From Nocardiopsis sp. TSRI0078 (GTDB taxonomy: Bacteria; Actinomycetota; Actinomycetes; Streptosporangiales; Streptosporangiaceae), in NCBI RefSeq assembly GCF_001905145.1, contig NZ_LWLB01000033.1:372001-436000 (forward strand): a stretch of DNA of 64,000 bases, in the 5' to 3' direction. The position numbers and the translations under genes are program-made. Positions 7,857 to 15,641 of the stretch are shown here, piece after piece (within the stretch, counting starts at the first letter, position 1; each line of letters opens with the position of its first letter). The notes beneath the pieces were generated by a model, which saw nothing but the letters and a program-made list of their open reading frames with translations, had not been told where the DNA came from and made no database searches.

Positions 7857-9049
7857 CGGGCCCTCGTTTCCTCGTCGTGGGGGACGGACTCCGGCCCGGC
7901 GCCGTTGAGGGGGAACCGGGCACGCACCCGGAATCCTCCCCCCTGCAGGGGCCCGGCGTCCACCGTGCCGCCCACGAGCGCGGCGCGCTCGCGCATCCCG
8001 GTGATGCCGTTGCCCGGCACCGGGGGCCCGACGGTCCCATGGCCGTCGTCGTCGACCTCCACGACCAGGAGGGACGGGTGGTGCTCGATCCGGACCTTCG
8101 CCGCAGAGGCCCCGGAGTGGCGGACCACGTTGGTGAGCGACTCCTGGACCGCGCGGTAGGCGGCGGACTCGGTGCCCACGGGCAGGTGCCCGGGGACTCC
8201 CGCGGCCTCGACGGTCACGTGGACCCCCGCGCCGCGTGTGCCCTCGGCCAGCTCCTCCACGCGGTCCAGGCCGGGGACGGGCGACCTGGGCGCGGCCTCG
8301 TCCACCGCGCGCAGCACGCCGAGTATGCCGCGCAGCTCGGTGAGGGTGTCCTTGCTGGTCTGCTTGATGGTGGCCAGCGCCTCGGCGGCCCGTTCCGGCT
8401 CGGTCTCCATGAGGTACAGGGCGGTCCCGGCCTGCACGTTGATGAGGGAGATGTTGTGCGCGACCGTGTCGTGCACGTCCCGGGCCAGCCGGACCCGCTC
8501 CTCGGAGGCCCGGCGCAGCAGCTCCTCCTCCCGCGTGCGGGTGCTCTCGGCCTCGCGCTCGCGGTCGGCCCGCATGTACTCGTGCCGCCAGCGCACGACC
8601 TCGCCCGCGCACAGCAGGACGATGACCCAGGCGATGAGGCCGACCGCCTCGGGGCGGAAGGATCCGACCAGGGCGATCTCGTAGGCGTTGACGATGAGGA
8701 ACTGGCTGATGCCCAGCACCCATCCGAACTTCCGGTAGCCCCACCGGACCAGGGTGTAGAGCATGACGGCGGCGCACAGCATGACCAGGCCGTCGGGGAA
8801 GCCCAGGGGGTAGTACGAGGTCGAGGCGAGGACCGAGACCAGCCCGGTGACGCACGGCCAGGCGGACCGCCACAGGACCGGCAGGCAGGCGGCCAGGACG
8901 AGTGCGTATCCCCACGGCCACGGGTCACGGTTGACCGTCGGCACCGGGTCGACCAGCTCGATCACGAAGGTGCTGCCCAGGGACAGGAACAGCAGGACCA
9001 GGGTGATCCAGGCGTCGGCGCGTGTGGGACGCGGAGGTAGTGCTGCCAC
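7853..9049 (-). CDS. Sensor histidine kinase (HisKA_3 type)
   Basis: Membrane sensor partner of the adjacent response regulator. The 398-residue product starts at a GTG (then AALPPRPTRADAW). It has about five membrane helices in the first 150 residues with very short loops and no extracytoplasmic domain. A charged coiled segment rich in ERE follows, then the phospho-acceptor motif RLARDVHDTVAHN, and finally a HATPase domain with the N-box ESLTNVVRHSGAS and G-box GNGITGMRERA. An intramembrane-sensing design like this is common in DesK/LiaS-type kinases. The ligand is unknown; the location beside cytochrome bd points to redox, oxygen or envelope stress. Confidence 0.9.
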   Translation of the reverse strand: MAALPPRPTRADAWITLVLLFLSLGSTFVIELVDPVPTVNRDPWPWGYALVLAACLPVLWRSAWPCVTGLVSVLASTSYYPLGFPDGLVMLCAAVMLYTLVRWGYRKFGWVLGISQFLIVNAYEIALVGSFRPEAVGLIAWVIVLLCAGEVVRWRHEYMRADREREAESTRTREEELLRRASEERVRLARDVHDTVAHNISLINVQAGTALYLMETEPERAAEALATIKQTSKDTLTELRGILGVLRAVDEAAPRSPVPGLDRVEELAEGTRGAGVHVTVEAAGVPGHLPVGTESAAYRAVQESLTNVVRHSGASAAKVRIEHHPSLLVVEVDDDGHGTVGPPVPGNGITGMRERAALVGGTVDAGPLQGGGFRVRARFPLNGAGPESVPHDEETRAR

Positions 9050-9117
9050 ACCATCGACAGTACGGGGAGCCCCTCCGGGGCGCGCGTCACCCGAGGGGAG
9101 GGTTTTCCGGCGGCGGC

Positions 9118-9135
9118 GTACTCCCCGTGGAGTAC
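9118..9135. promoter_or_regulatory. Palindromic operator upstream of the two-component kinase
   Basis: GTACTCC-CCGT-GGAGTAC, 68 bases before the kinase start. It has the same architecture as the palindrome before cydA (7128-7145), which supports autoregulation. A partial copy, GTACGGGGA, occurs at 9060-9068. Confidence 0.6.
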
Positions 9136-9189
9136 GGGGACGGGAGCCAGGGGGCGGGGAGCAGAGGAGGACGAACGCCCTCCTCCGGG

Positions 9190-10050
9190 CTAGAAGACGC
9201 CGTCCGGCGGGGCGGGGGAGTCGACGGCGTCGGCGTCGTGGACGGGCGCGCGGCCCGAGACGAAGCGGTCCAGGTCCTCGCCCTCCAGCAGGCGGGCCAT
9301 CTCCGGGTCCCGGTGGGCCCGGCGGCCCAGCTCGTCCAGGGGGAGGGGCCGGTGGGAGGCGGTCAGGACGAGGTTGCCGAACCGGCGCCCGCGCAGCACA
9401 CCGGGAGGGGCGGACAGCGCCGTGTGCGGCAGCGCCGTCCGCGCGGTCGCCACCTGGCTCCGGGCGTGGACCAGGCTCCCGCCGTCGCCGATGTTGACCA
9501 CCAGCATCCCGGTGGGCCGCAGGACACGCGCCAGCTCGGCGTAGAACTCCGCCGACGTCAGCCGGGCCGGGGTGCGCGCGCCGGCGAACACGTCGCTGAC
9601 CACCAGGTCCGCGCTGTCGGCGTGCCGGGCGGTGATCCACTCCCGGGCGTCGCCGATGCCCACGCGCAGCTGCGCCCTGCGGTCCCAGGGCAGGCGCCGG
9701 CGCACCATGTCGACCAGGGGCGCGTCCACGTCCACCGCGCGCTGGCGGGACCCGGGTCGGGTGTGCGCCACGTAGCGGGCCAGGGTGAGCGCGCCCGCGC
9801 CCAGGTGCAGGGCCTCGACGGGCTCTCCGGGGGGAGCCACGAGGTCGGCGGCGTGCGCGATCCGGCGCATGTAGGAGAAGTCCAGGTAGGAGGGGTCGGA
9901 CAGGTCCACATGGGACTGGGGTGTGCCCTCCACGACCAGGAACCACGAGTCCGGCCGGTCGGCGTCGGCGAGCAGCTCCATGCCCGGCTCCACGCCGGAC
10001 TCCTCCCGCTCGTGCCCACGCTCCTGCTCCCGTGCGCGGCGTCTGCCCAC
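9190..10050 (-). CDS. Spermidine synthase-like SAM-dependent protein
   Basis: Rossmann-fold protein of the spermidine synthase/methyltransferase superfamily, 286 residues. Visible are the nucleotide-binding loop [15 protein letters not shown] (about residues 100-114), an acidic pair in [12 protein letters not shown] at the end of the next strand and VVSDVFAGA at the catalytic strand. The N-terminal region has the SpeE-like beta segment [16 protein letters not shown]. The usual polyamine-binding residues cannot be confirmed by eye, and many actinobacterial members make no spermidine. The alternative is an uncharacterised methyltransferase. It is divergent from proS with 151 bases between the starts. 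Confidence 0.75.
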   Translation of the reverse strand: MGRRRAREQERGHEREESGVEPGMELLADADRPDSWFLVVEGTPQSHVDLSDPSYLDFSYMRRIAHAADLVAPPGEPVEALHLGAGALTLARYVAHTRPGSRQRAVDVDAPLVDMVRRRLPWDRRAQLRVGIGDAREWITARHADSADLVVSDVFAGARTPARLTSAEFYAELARVLRPTGMLVVNIGDGGSLVHARSQVATARTALPHTALSAPPGVLRGRRFGNLVLTASHRPLPLDELGRRAHRDPEMARLLEGEDLDRFVSGRAPVHDADAVDSPAPPDGVF

Positions 10051-10201
10051 TTCCGCCTCCCGTTCCTCGGCTCCAGGTTATGCTCAGCGCCCGCGCGGGC
10101 GCTCCCGCACTAGCGCTAGCCTGGGATCCCGACTCCTTCTGGACCTCTCCAGATGTGTTCGGGCCTTCCAAGTTTTCCTGCGTATCCCACGAGGAGTGGC
10201 C

Positions 10202-11950
10202 GTGCTACTGCGGATGTCGACCCTGTTCCTGCGCACCCTGCGTGAGGACCCGGCGGACGCCGAGGTGCCGAGCCACAAGCTGCTCGTCCGCGCCGGGTTC
10301 GTGCGCCGCGCGGCCCCCGGCATCTACTCCTGGCTGCCCCTGGGCAGGATCGTCCTGGAGAACGTCTCGCGGGTCGTGCGCGAGGAGATGGACGCCATCG
10401 GCGCCCAGGAGGTCCTCCTCCCCGCCCTGCTCCCCAAGGAGTACTACGAGGCCACCGGCCGCTGGGAGGAGTACGGCGACACCCTGTTCCGCCTCAAGGA
10501 CCGCAAGGGCGCCGACTACCTGCTCGGCCCCACCCACGAGGAGCTGTTCACGCTCCTGGTCAAGGGCGAGTACTCCTCCTACAAGGACTTCCCGGTCATC
10601 CTGTACCAGATCCAGGAGAAGTTCCGCGACGAGGCCCGTCCCCGGGCCGGCGTGCTGCGCGGCCGCGAGTTCCACATGAAGGACTCCTACTCCTTCGACA
10701 TCGACGACGAGGGCCTGCAGACCTCCTACGACAAGCACCGCGACGCCTACATCCGGATCTTCGACCGGCTGGGCCTGGAGTACGTGGTCGTGTCGGCCAC
10801 CTCGGGCGCGATGGGCGGCTCGGCCTCCGAGGAGTTCCTGGCCGTCGCGCCGAACGGTGAGGACACCTTCGTGCGCAGCACGGAGTCCGACTACGCCGCC
10901 AACGTCGAGGCCGTGTCCGTCCCGGCCCCCGACGCGCTGCCCGTCGAGGGGCTGCCCGAGGCCGTGGTGCACCACACCCCGGACACCGCCACCATCCAGA
11001 CCCTGGTGGACTTCCTCAACAACGCCGGCCTGGGCCGCGACTTCAGCGAGGCCGACACCCTCAAGAACGTCCTGGTCAAGACCCGCGCCCCCGGCTCCGA
11101 GGAGTGGGAGCTGCTGGCCATCGGCCTGCCCGGCGACCGCGAGGTGGACTTCAAGCGCCTGGAGGCCGCGCTGGAACCCGCGGAGGTCGCGCTCCTGGAG
11201 GAGTCCGACTTCGCCGCCAACCCGTTCCTGGCCAAGGGCTACATCGGCCCCCGCGCGCTGTTGGACAACAAGGTCCGCTACCTGGTCGACCCGCGGGTGG
11301 TCACCGGTACCGCCTGGGTGACCGGCGCGGACAAGGCCGACCACCACGTCATCGACCTGGTCGCGGGCCGCGACTTCACCCCGGACGGCACCATCGACGT
11401 CGCCGAGGTGCGCGACGGCGACCCCTCCCCCGACGGCAGGGGCACGCTGTACACCGCGCGCGGCATCGAGATCGGCCACATCTTCCAGCTGGGGCGCAAG
11501 TACACCGACGCCTTCCAGGTGGACGCTCTGGGATCGGACGGCAAGCCGAAGCGGATCACCATGGGCTCCTACGGGATCGGCGTCTCGCGCGCCGTCGCCT
11601 CGATCGTCGAGCAGTCCCACGACGACAAGGGCATCGTCTGGCCGCGCGAGATCGCGCCCGCCGACGTGCACGTGGTCGGTACCGGCAAGGGCGAACAGGT
11701 CGAGGAGGCGCTGCGCATCGCACGGGAGCTGGAGGCCAGGGGCCTGCGCGTGCTGGTGGACGACCGCAAGGGGGTCTCGCCCGGCGTGAAGTTCACCGAC
11801 GCCGAGCTGCTGGGCATCCCGACCGGCGTCATCGTCGGCCGCGGCCTCAAGGACGGCGTGGTCGAGCTGCGCGACCGCGCCACCGGCGACCGCGAGGAGG
11901 TCGCCCTGGCCGAGATCGTGGAGCGCGCCGTCGCCGCCTGCCGCGGCTGA
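10202..11950 (+). CDS. proS: Prolyl-tRNA synthetase
   Basis: Charges tRNA-Pro with proline using ATP in the cytoplasm. The 582-residue product has class II motif 1 ([13 protein letters not shown]), motif 2 ([17 protein letters not shown]) and motif 3 ([13 protein letters not shown]). An inserted editing domain lies between motifs 2 and 3 (roughly residues 225-405), as in bacterial-type ProS, and a C-terminal anticodon-binding domain contains [15 protein letters not shown]. The start is GTG at 10202, with GAGGAG five bases upstream; an ATG at 10214 lacks this spacing. A perfect 16-bp hairpin follows. Confidence 0.96.
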   Translation: MLLRMSTLFLRTLREDPADAEVPSHKLLVRAGFVRRAAPGIYSWLPLGRIVLENVSRVVREEMDAIGAQEVLLPALLPKEYYEATGRWEEYGDTLFRLKDRKGADYLLGPTHEELFTLLVKGEYSSYKDFPVILYQIQEKFRDEARPRAGVLRGREFHMKDSYSFDIDDEGLQTSYDKHRDAYIRIFDRLGLEYVVVSATSGAMGGSASEEFLAVAPNGEDTFVRSTESDYAANVEAVSVPAPDALPVEGLPEAVVHHTPDTATIQTLVDFLNNAGLGRDFSEADTLKNVLVKTRAPGSEEWELLAIGLPGDREVDFKRLEAALEPAEVALLEESDFAANPFLAKGYIGPRALLDNKVRYLVDPRVVTGTAWVTGADKADHHVIDLVAGRDFTPDGTIDVAEVRDGDPSPDGRGTLYTARGIEIGHIFQLGRKYTDAFQVDALGSDGKPKRITMGSYGIGVSRAVASIVEQSHDDKGIVWPREIAPADVHVVGTGKGEQVEEALRIARELEARGLRVLVDDRKGVSPGVKFTDAELLGIPTGVIVGRGLKDGVVELRDRATGDREEVALAEIVERAVAACRG

Positions 11951-11964
11951 GGCGCCCGCCCCGC

Positions 11965-12000
11965 CCTCGGGCCGCGTCCCCACCGGGACGCGGCCCGAGG
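11965..12000 (+). terminator. Strong hairpin terminator after proS
   Basis: A perfect 16-bp stem (CCTCGGGCCGCGTCCC and its reverse complement) with a CACC loop lies 14 bases after the proS stop. No T-tract follows, as is common in high-GC actinobacteria. Confidence 0.75.
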
Positions 12001-12027
12001 GCCGGGGGTGGCGCCTAGGGTGCCGCC

Positions 12028-12201
12028 ATGACCGTTTCCGACCATGAGCGCCACTGCACCGGGATCATGGCGCAGACCGAACTGCTCCTGCTCGTGTACC
12101 GCCGGCGCCCCGTCCGCGGCGGGGGCGTCGGGGTCCTCGGCGACGAGCGGCTGCTGGACTTCTGGCCGGACCGTCGGCTTCGGACGAGGCGGGCCGTGTG
12201 A
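12028..12201 (+). CDS. Possible 57-aa leaderless small protein
   Basis: An ATG five bases after TAGGGT (12017-12022) resembles the -10-to-start spacing of actinobacterial leaderless mRNAs. The 57-codon frame has GC-rich third positions and a short hydrophobic stretch (ELLLLVY) followed by an Arg-rich tail. No domain or homologue is recognised. It lies between the proS terminator and the convergent DUF4439 gene. It could be a real small gene or chance. Confidence 0.35.
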   Translation: MTVSDHERHCTGIMAQTELLLLVYRRRPVRGGGVGVLGDERLLDFWPDRRLRTRRAV

Positions 12202-12217
12202 GCGGCCTCCCGACCCC

Positions 12218-12670
12218 CTATCCGGCCTCGTCGAAACCGGGCAGGGCGTCCAGCACCCCGCCCCACTCCAGGGCGCGCACGGTCGCCTCCTGCAGGGCCC
12301 TGGCCCCGGTCACCCGGAGATCGGTGTCCCGCGAGGCCGTCAGCCACAGGTAGGCGCGTACCGTCGTCTCCTCCAGGCCCACGGCGTAGGAGTCGACGGC
12401 CTTGCCGCCGTGTCCCTGTGAGACCGGGTAGGACGCCAGGGCGGGCGGCGGGTCGAGGCCCCGCTCCACGGCGGCCGCGTGCAGCGCGTCGCGCAGCGCC
12501 TTGTGCTGGTAGGCGTTGTCCTTCGCGCGCTCGCGGCGGTCCTCGTCCTCGGCCGCCCCGCCGACGTACTCGTACCCGTACACGGCCGCGTGTTCGGCGC
12601 GCAGCGCCTCGGCCAGCGCGTCCGGACCGGCGTCCGGGGCCTGTCCGGGGGACGCGGATTCCTCGCTCAC
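12218..12670 (-). CDS. DUF4439 ferritin-like protein
   Basis: A 150-residue, mostly helical protein with a glutamate-rich helix (ALAEALRAEHAAVYGYEY) and further helices carrying E and H at spacings like a ferritin four-helix bundle (YQHKALRDALHAAAVERG and GLEETTVRAYLWL). Actinobacterial homologues of unknown function commonly lie beside rimP-nusA, as here. Metal binding is inferred from the fold. It follows the lipoprotein gene on the same strand by 56 bases and is probably co-transcribed with it. Confidence 0.8.
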   Translation of the reverse strand: MSEESASPGQAPDAGPDALAEALRAEHAAVYGYEYVGGAAEDEDRRERAKDNAYQHKALRDALHAAAVERGLDPPPALASYPVSQGHGGKAVDSYAVGLEETTVRAYLWLTASRDTDLRVTGARALQEATVRALEWGGVLDALPGFDEAG

Positions 12671-12726
12671 CTGCCACCTGCCTCTTCCGTCTCGGGGTGC
12701 TCGCCCCGTCCGTCGCTCCCGCTCCG

Positions 12727-13230
12727 CTAGGCCTCGGCCAGCAGGTGCGCGTGCCCGGCCTCGCAGGCACCGATCGCGCTGATCAGCTGGGACAGCCCGG
12801 GGTCGGTGACGGCACCCGCCTGGTCCAGCCGGGCGCTCGTGGCGGCCGCCTCCAGCACGCCGAGCCCGGCGGCGCCCGGGGCCGTGTCCGGCGCGGGGTC
12901 CTCCTCGGGGGCCGACGGGGAGGCGTCCGCCTCCGCCGGGGGTGTGGGGGAGGAGCTCTCGGGCAGGGCCTCCAGCAGCGCGTCCAGATGGGACAGGTGG
13001 TGCTCCAGGAACCGCTCCAGGAGCTCCTGGGGCCCCGCCCCCTCGGCGACCGCGGCCTCGTAGCGCGCGACCATCCGCTCCTTCTCACGGACCACGGAGC
13101 GCAGCACGTACTCGTCCGGGGTCACGTCCGAGGGGTACCACTCGGTGCGGCCGCACCCGGCCAGGATCCCGGTACCCACCGCGGCCGTCGCGCCCAGCAC
13201 CGTGCGACGGCTGACGCAGCCGATCCCCAC
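12727..13230 (-). CDS. Tat-type lipoprotein, ferritin-like domain
   Basis: The 167-residue product starts at GTG with GGAGGGAG upstream. Its N-terminus has twin arginines (SRRTVLGATAAVG) and the lipobox LAGC, so it is probably exported by Tat and lipidated at Cys 27. The mature part is helical and acidic, with HHLSHLDALLEAL and a Pro/Glu/Ala-rich linker, and ends in GACEAGHAHLLAEA. It resembles the ferritin-like partner of DUF4439 proteins. The two genes may encode cytoplasmic and envelope members of one system. The substrate is unknown. Confidence 0.75.
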   Translation of the reverse strand: MGIGCVSRRTVLGATAAVGTGILAGCGRTEWYPSDVTPDEYVLRSVVREKERMVARYEAAVAEGAGPQELLERFLEHHLSHLDALLEALPESSSPTPPAEADASPSAPEEDPAPDTAPGAAGLGVLEAAATSARLDQAGAVTDPGLSQLISAIGACEAGHAHLLAEA

Positions 13231-13569
13231 GCGCTCTCCCTCCGTGCCTCCCGGACCGCCCTTGGCGGTGGACGGTCCCATCTTTCCACGCCCCGCGCGG
13301 GGCGCGGTCCGCCGCCGCACAGGCCCTTCCCGCGTTCGGGAGGCCGCACGGCGACGCGCCCCCGGCACTGACGGCGACCTGGAAGGGGTCCGGGTGTGGA
13401 TACCCTTGCAGCACAACCGCCGTCGTACGCGACGCGCGGGCGGTCCGCGTCCCCGTCCAAGGGGAGGCGGACCGGTTTCAGACGAAGACTACGTACAGAG
13501 CTGGACCGCCCCGTACACCGGCCCGACGGCCGAGCGGGCGGGATTTCGCCGTTGGAGGGGCCACACCAC
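13231..13569. promoter_or_regulatory. Divergent promoter region, lipoprotein and rimP-nusA-infB operon
   Basis: A 339-base region between divergently transcribed genes. GTGGATACCC near 13395 contains a possible -10 (GATACC), and the open frame from 13396 that runs into rimP has an N-terminal stretch unlike RimP, so it is likely leader. No riboswitch-like structure was recognised. GGAGGGG at 13554-13560 is the rimP ribosome site. Confidence 0.4.
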
Positions 13570-14052
13570 ATGGGAGCGCAGTCGCGCGAGGAGCGCATCG
13601 CCGAGCTGCTGGAGCCGGTACTGGCCGAGGTCGGGCTGGACCTGGAGGCCGTCGAACTGACACCGGCGGGCAAACGGCGCGTTCTGCGCGTGGTCGTGGA
13701 CTCCGACAACGGGGTCGACCTGGACACGGTCGGCGAGGTCAGCCAGGAGGTCAACACCGCCCTGGACTCCTCCGACGTCATGGGCCAGCAGCCCTACGTC
13801 CTGGAGGTCACCTCACCCGGGGTGGACCGTCCGCTGACGCAGCCGAGGCACTGGCGCCGCTCCCGCGGCCGCCTGGTGCAGGCCTCCCTCGCCGAGGGCG
13901 GGCAGGTCACCGGCCGCGTCACCGACGCCGACGACGAGGGGGTCACCCTGGACGTCGAGGGCCGGCCCCGCACCTTCGCCCACGCCGAACTCGGCAAGGG
14001 CAGGGTCCAGGTGGAATTCCGTCGCGAAGCCGACACCGACGCGGCGGACTAG
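13570..14052 (+). CDS. rimP: Ribosome maturation factor RimP
   Basis: Needed for maturation of the 30S subunit. The 160-residue product has the two-domain RimP layout. An N-terminal alpha/beta domain contains LLEPVLAEVGLDLEAVEL, RVVVDSDNGVDLDTV and LEVTSPGVDRPLT, the last being the family's strongest motif. A C-terminal SH3-like barrel is also present. GGAGGGG nine bases upstream fixes the ATG at 13570. It is the first gene of the rimP-nusA-ylxR-infB set, with nusA starting 12 bases after its stop. Confidence 0.93.
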   Translation: MGAQSREERIAELLEPVLAEVGLDLEAVELTPAGKRRVLRVVVDSDNGVDLDTVGEVSQEVNTALDSSDVMGQQPYVLEVTSPGVDRPLTQPRHWRRSRGRLVQASLAEGGQVTGRVTDADDEGVTLDVEGRPRTFAHAELGKGRVQVEFRREADTDAAD

Positions 14053-14064
14053 AGGGGGAGCCCC

Positions 14065-15090
14065 GTGGATATTGACATGAGCGTCCTGCGCAGCCTCGAA
14101 CGAGAGAAGGACATCTCGGTCGAGCTGGTGGCCAAGGCCATCGAGGACGCGCTGCTGATCGCCTACCACCGCGAGGAGGGGCCCGAGAAGCGGGCGCGCG
14201 TCGAGCTCAACCGCTCCAGCGGCCACGTGACCGTGTGGGTGTCCGACACCAACGAGGACGGAGAGGTCGTCGGCGAGTTCGACGGCACCCCCACCGGGTT
14301 CGGCCGCATCGCGACCTCCACCGCCAAGCAGGTCATCCTCCAGCGCCTGCGCGACGCCGAGGACGAGCTGACCCTCGGCGAGTTCGCCGGCCGCGAGCAC
14401 GACATCGTCTCCGGCATCATCCAGCAGGGCAAGGACCCCCGCAACGTGCTGGTGGACCTCGGCAGGATCGAGGCCGTCCTGCCCCCGCAGGAGCAGGTGC
14501 CCACCGAGACCTACACCCACGGCGAGCGCCTGCGCGCCTACGTCGTGCAGGTCCGCAAGGGCCACCGCGGCCCCTCGGTCACCCTCTCCCGCACACACCC
14601 CAACCTGGTGCGCAAGCTCTTCGAGCTGGAGGTGCCCGAGATCGCCGACGGCACCGTCGACATCGCGGCGATCGCCCGCGAGGCCGGGCACCGCACCAAG
14701 ATGGCCGTGCGCTCCAACCGGGGCGGCGTCAACGCCAAGGGCGCCTGCATCGGCCCGCTGGGCAGCCGTGTCCGCAACGTCATGGCCGAACTCCACGGAG
14801 AGAAGATCGACATCGTCGACCACTCCGAGGACCCGGCCGAGTTCGTGGCCAACGCCCTGTCCCCCGCACGGGTCAACTCCGTGGAAATCCTTGACATGGC
14901 CGCCCGGGTCGCACGCGTGGTCGTGCCCGACTACCAGCAGTCCCTGGCGATCGGCAAGGAGGGCCAGAACGCCCGCCTGGCCGCGCGTCTGACCGGTTGG
15001 CGTATCGACATCCGCTCCGACGCCGACCCCAGCGAGAGCATCCGCGACCAGGGTGCGACCGAGGGCGACGACGCCACCGCGACCGGTTGA
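14065..15090 (+). CDS. nusA: Transcription elongation/termination factor NusA
   Basis: Binds RNA polymerase and nascent RNA to modulate pausing, termination and antitermination. The 341-residue product starts at GTG after GAGGGGGAG. It has the N-terminal polymerase-binding domain (about 1-120), an S1 domain near 130-195 (GERLRAYVVQVRKGHRGPS) and two KH domains (GRRs visible as RSNRGGVNAKGACIGPLG and LAIGKEGQNARLAARLTGW). The acidic C-terminal repeats of E. coli NusA are absent, as is usual in actinobacteria. Confidence 0.95.
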   Translation: MDIDMSVLRSLEREKDISVELVAKAIEDALLIAYHREEGPEKRARVELNRSSGHVTVWVSDTNEDGEVVGEFDGTPTGFGRIATSTAKQVILQRLRDAEDELTLGEFAGREHDIVSGIIQQGKDPRNVLVDLGRIEAVLPPQEQVPTETYTHGERLRAYVVQVRKGHRGPSVTLSRTHPNLVRKLFELEVPEIADGTVDIAAIAREAGHRTKMAVRSNRGGVNAKGACIGPLGSRVRNVMAELHGEKIDIVDHSEDPAEFVANALSPARVNSVEILDMAARVARVVVPDYQQSLAIGKEGQNARLAARLTGWRIDIRSDADPSESIRDQGATEGDDATATG

Positions 15091-15103
15091 TCGGACCGCG
15101 GGG

Positions 15104-15427
15104 ATGCCTCGACGCGATAGAGTGGCCCAAGACGGTCCTGACCGTCCCGTGCGTACGTGCGTGGGGTGCCGGTCGCGGGCAGTCCAGTCCGACCTCGTGA
15201 GGCTGGTGGCTGTGGGCTCGGCCATCACGCCCGACACCCGGGGTCGACGTCCGGGGCGCGGCGCCTACCTGCACCGCGACCGGCGATGCTTCGAGCTCGC
15301 CGAGCGCCGCAGGGTGTGGTCCCGCGCGTACCGGAGGGGAGCGGGTGACGCCGGATGGGACACCTCGTCCGTGGCGGCCCTGCTCGACGCCGCCCCGTGT
15401 GGCGGATCGGGTCAGCGCTCCCGATAG
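15104..15427 (+). CDS. ylxR: YlxR family RNA-binding protein (DUF448)
   Basis: Small basic protein of the nusA-infB operon with the family signature RTCVGCRSRAVQSDLVRLV and GRGAYLHRDRRCFELA. Homologues bind RNA and have been linked to RNase P and to transcriptional modulation. The ATG at 15104 lies 13 bases after the nusA stop; a GTG at 15122 would give a product six residues shorter and is possible. The product is 107 residues. Confidence 0.85.
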   Translation: MPRRDRVAQDGPDRPVRTCVGCRSRAVQSDLVRLVAVGSAITPDTRGRRPGRGAYLHRDRRCFELAERRRVWSRAYRRGAGDAGWDTSSVAALLDAAPCGGSGQRSR

Positions 15428-15641
15428 GGTTGGAATGTCTGGGCCGATCTCCGGTGTTGTACTGACCGAGGTCGGCGTACCAGTGCTGTGTCGGCACCTA
15501 AGAACCGGCCCATTGTTGTGTAGCGATGAGGAAGCAGGTCGAGATTGCGATGAGCGCCTGATGAGTACGCAGCGATGAGTAACTCAAGCTAACGACGGTC
15601 CGGCACGAGCCCATGTCCCGGACCGAAGCTGAAGGAGAGTA

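Noticed and set aside
10205-11983. 592-codon minus-strand open frame over proS
   Set aside because: Antisense shadow of a complete prolyl-tRNA synthetase gene.
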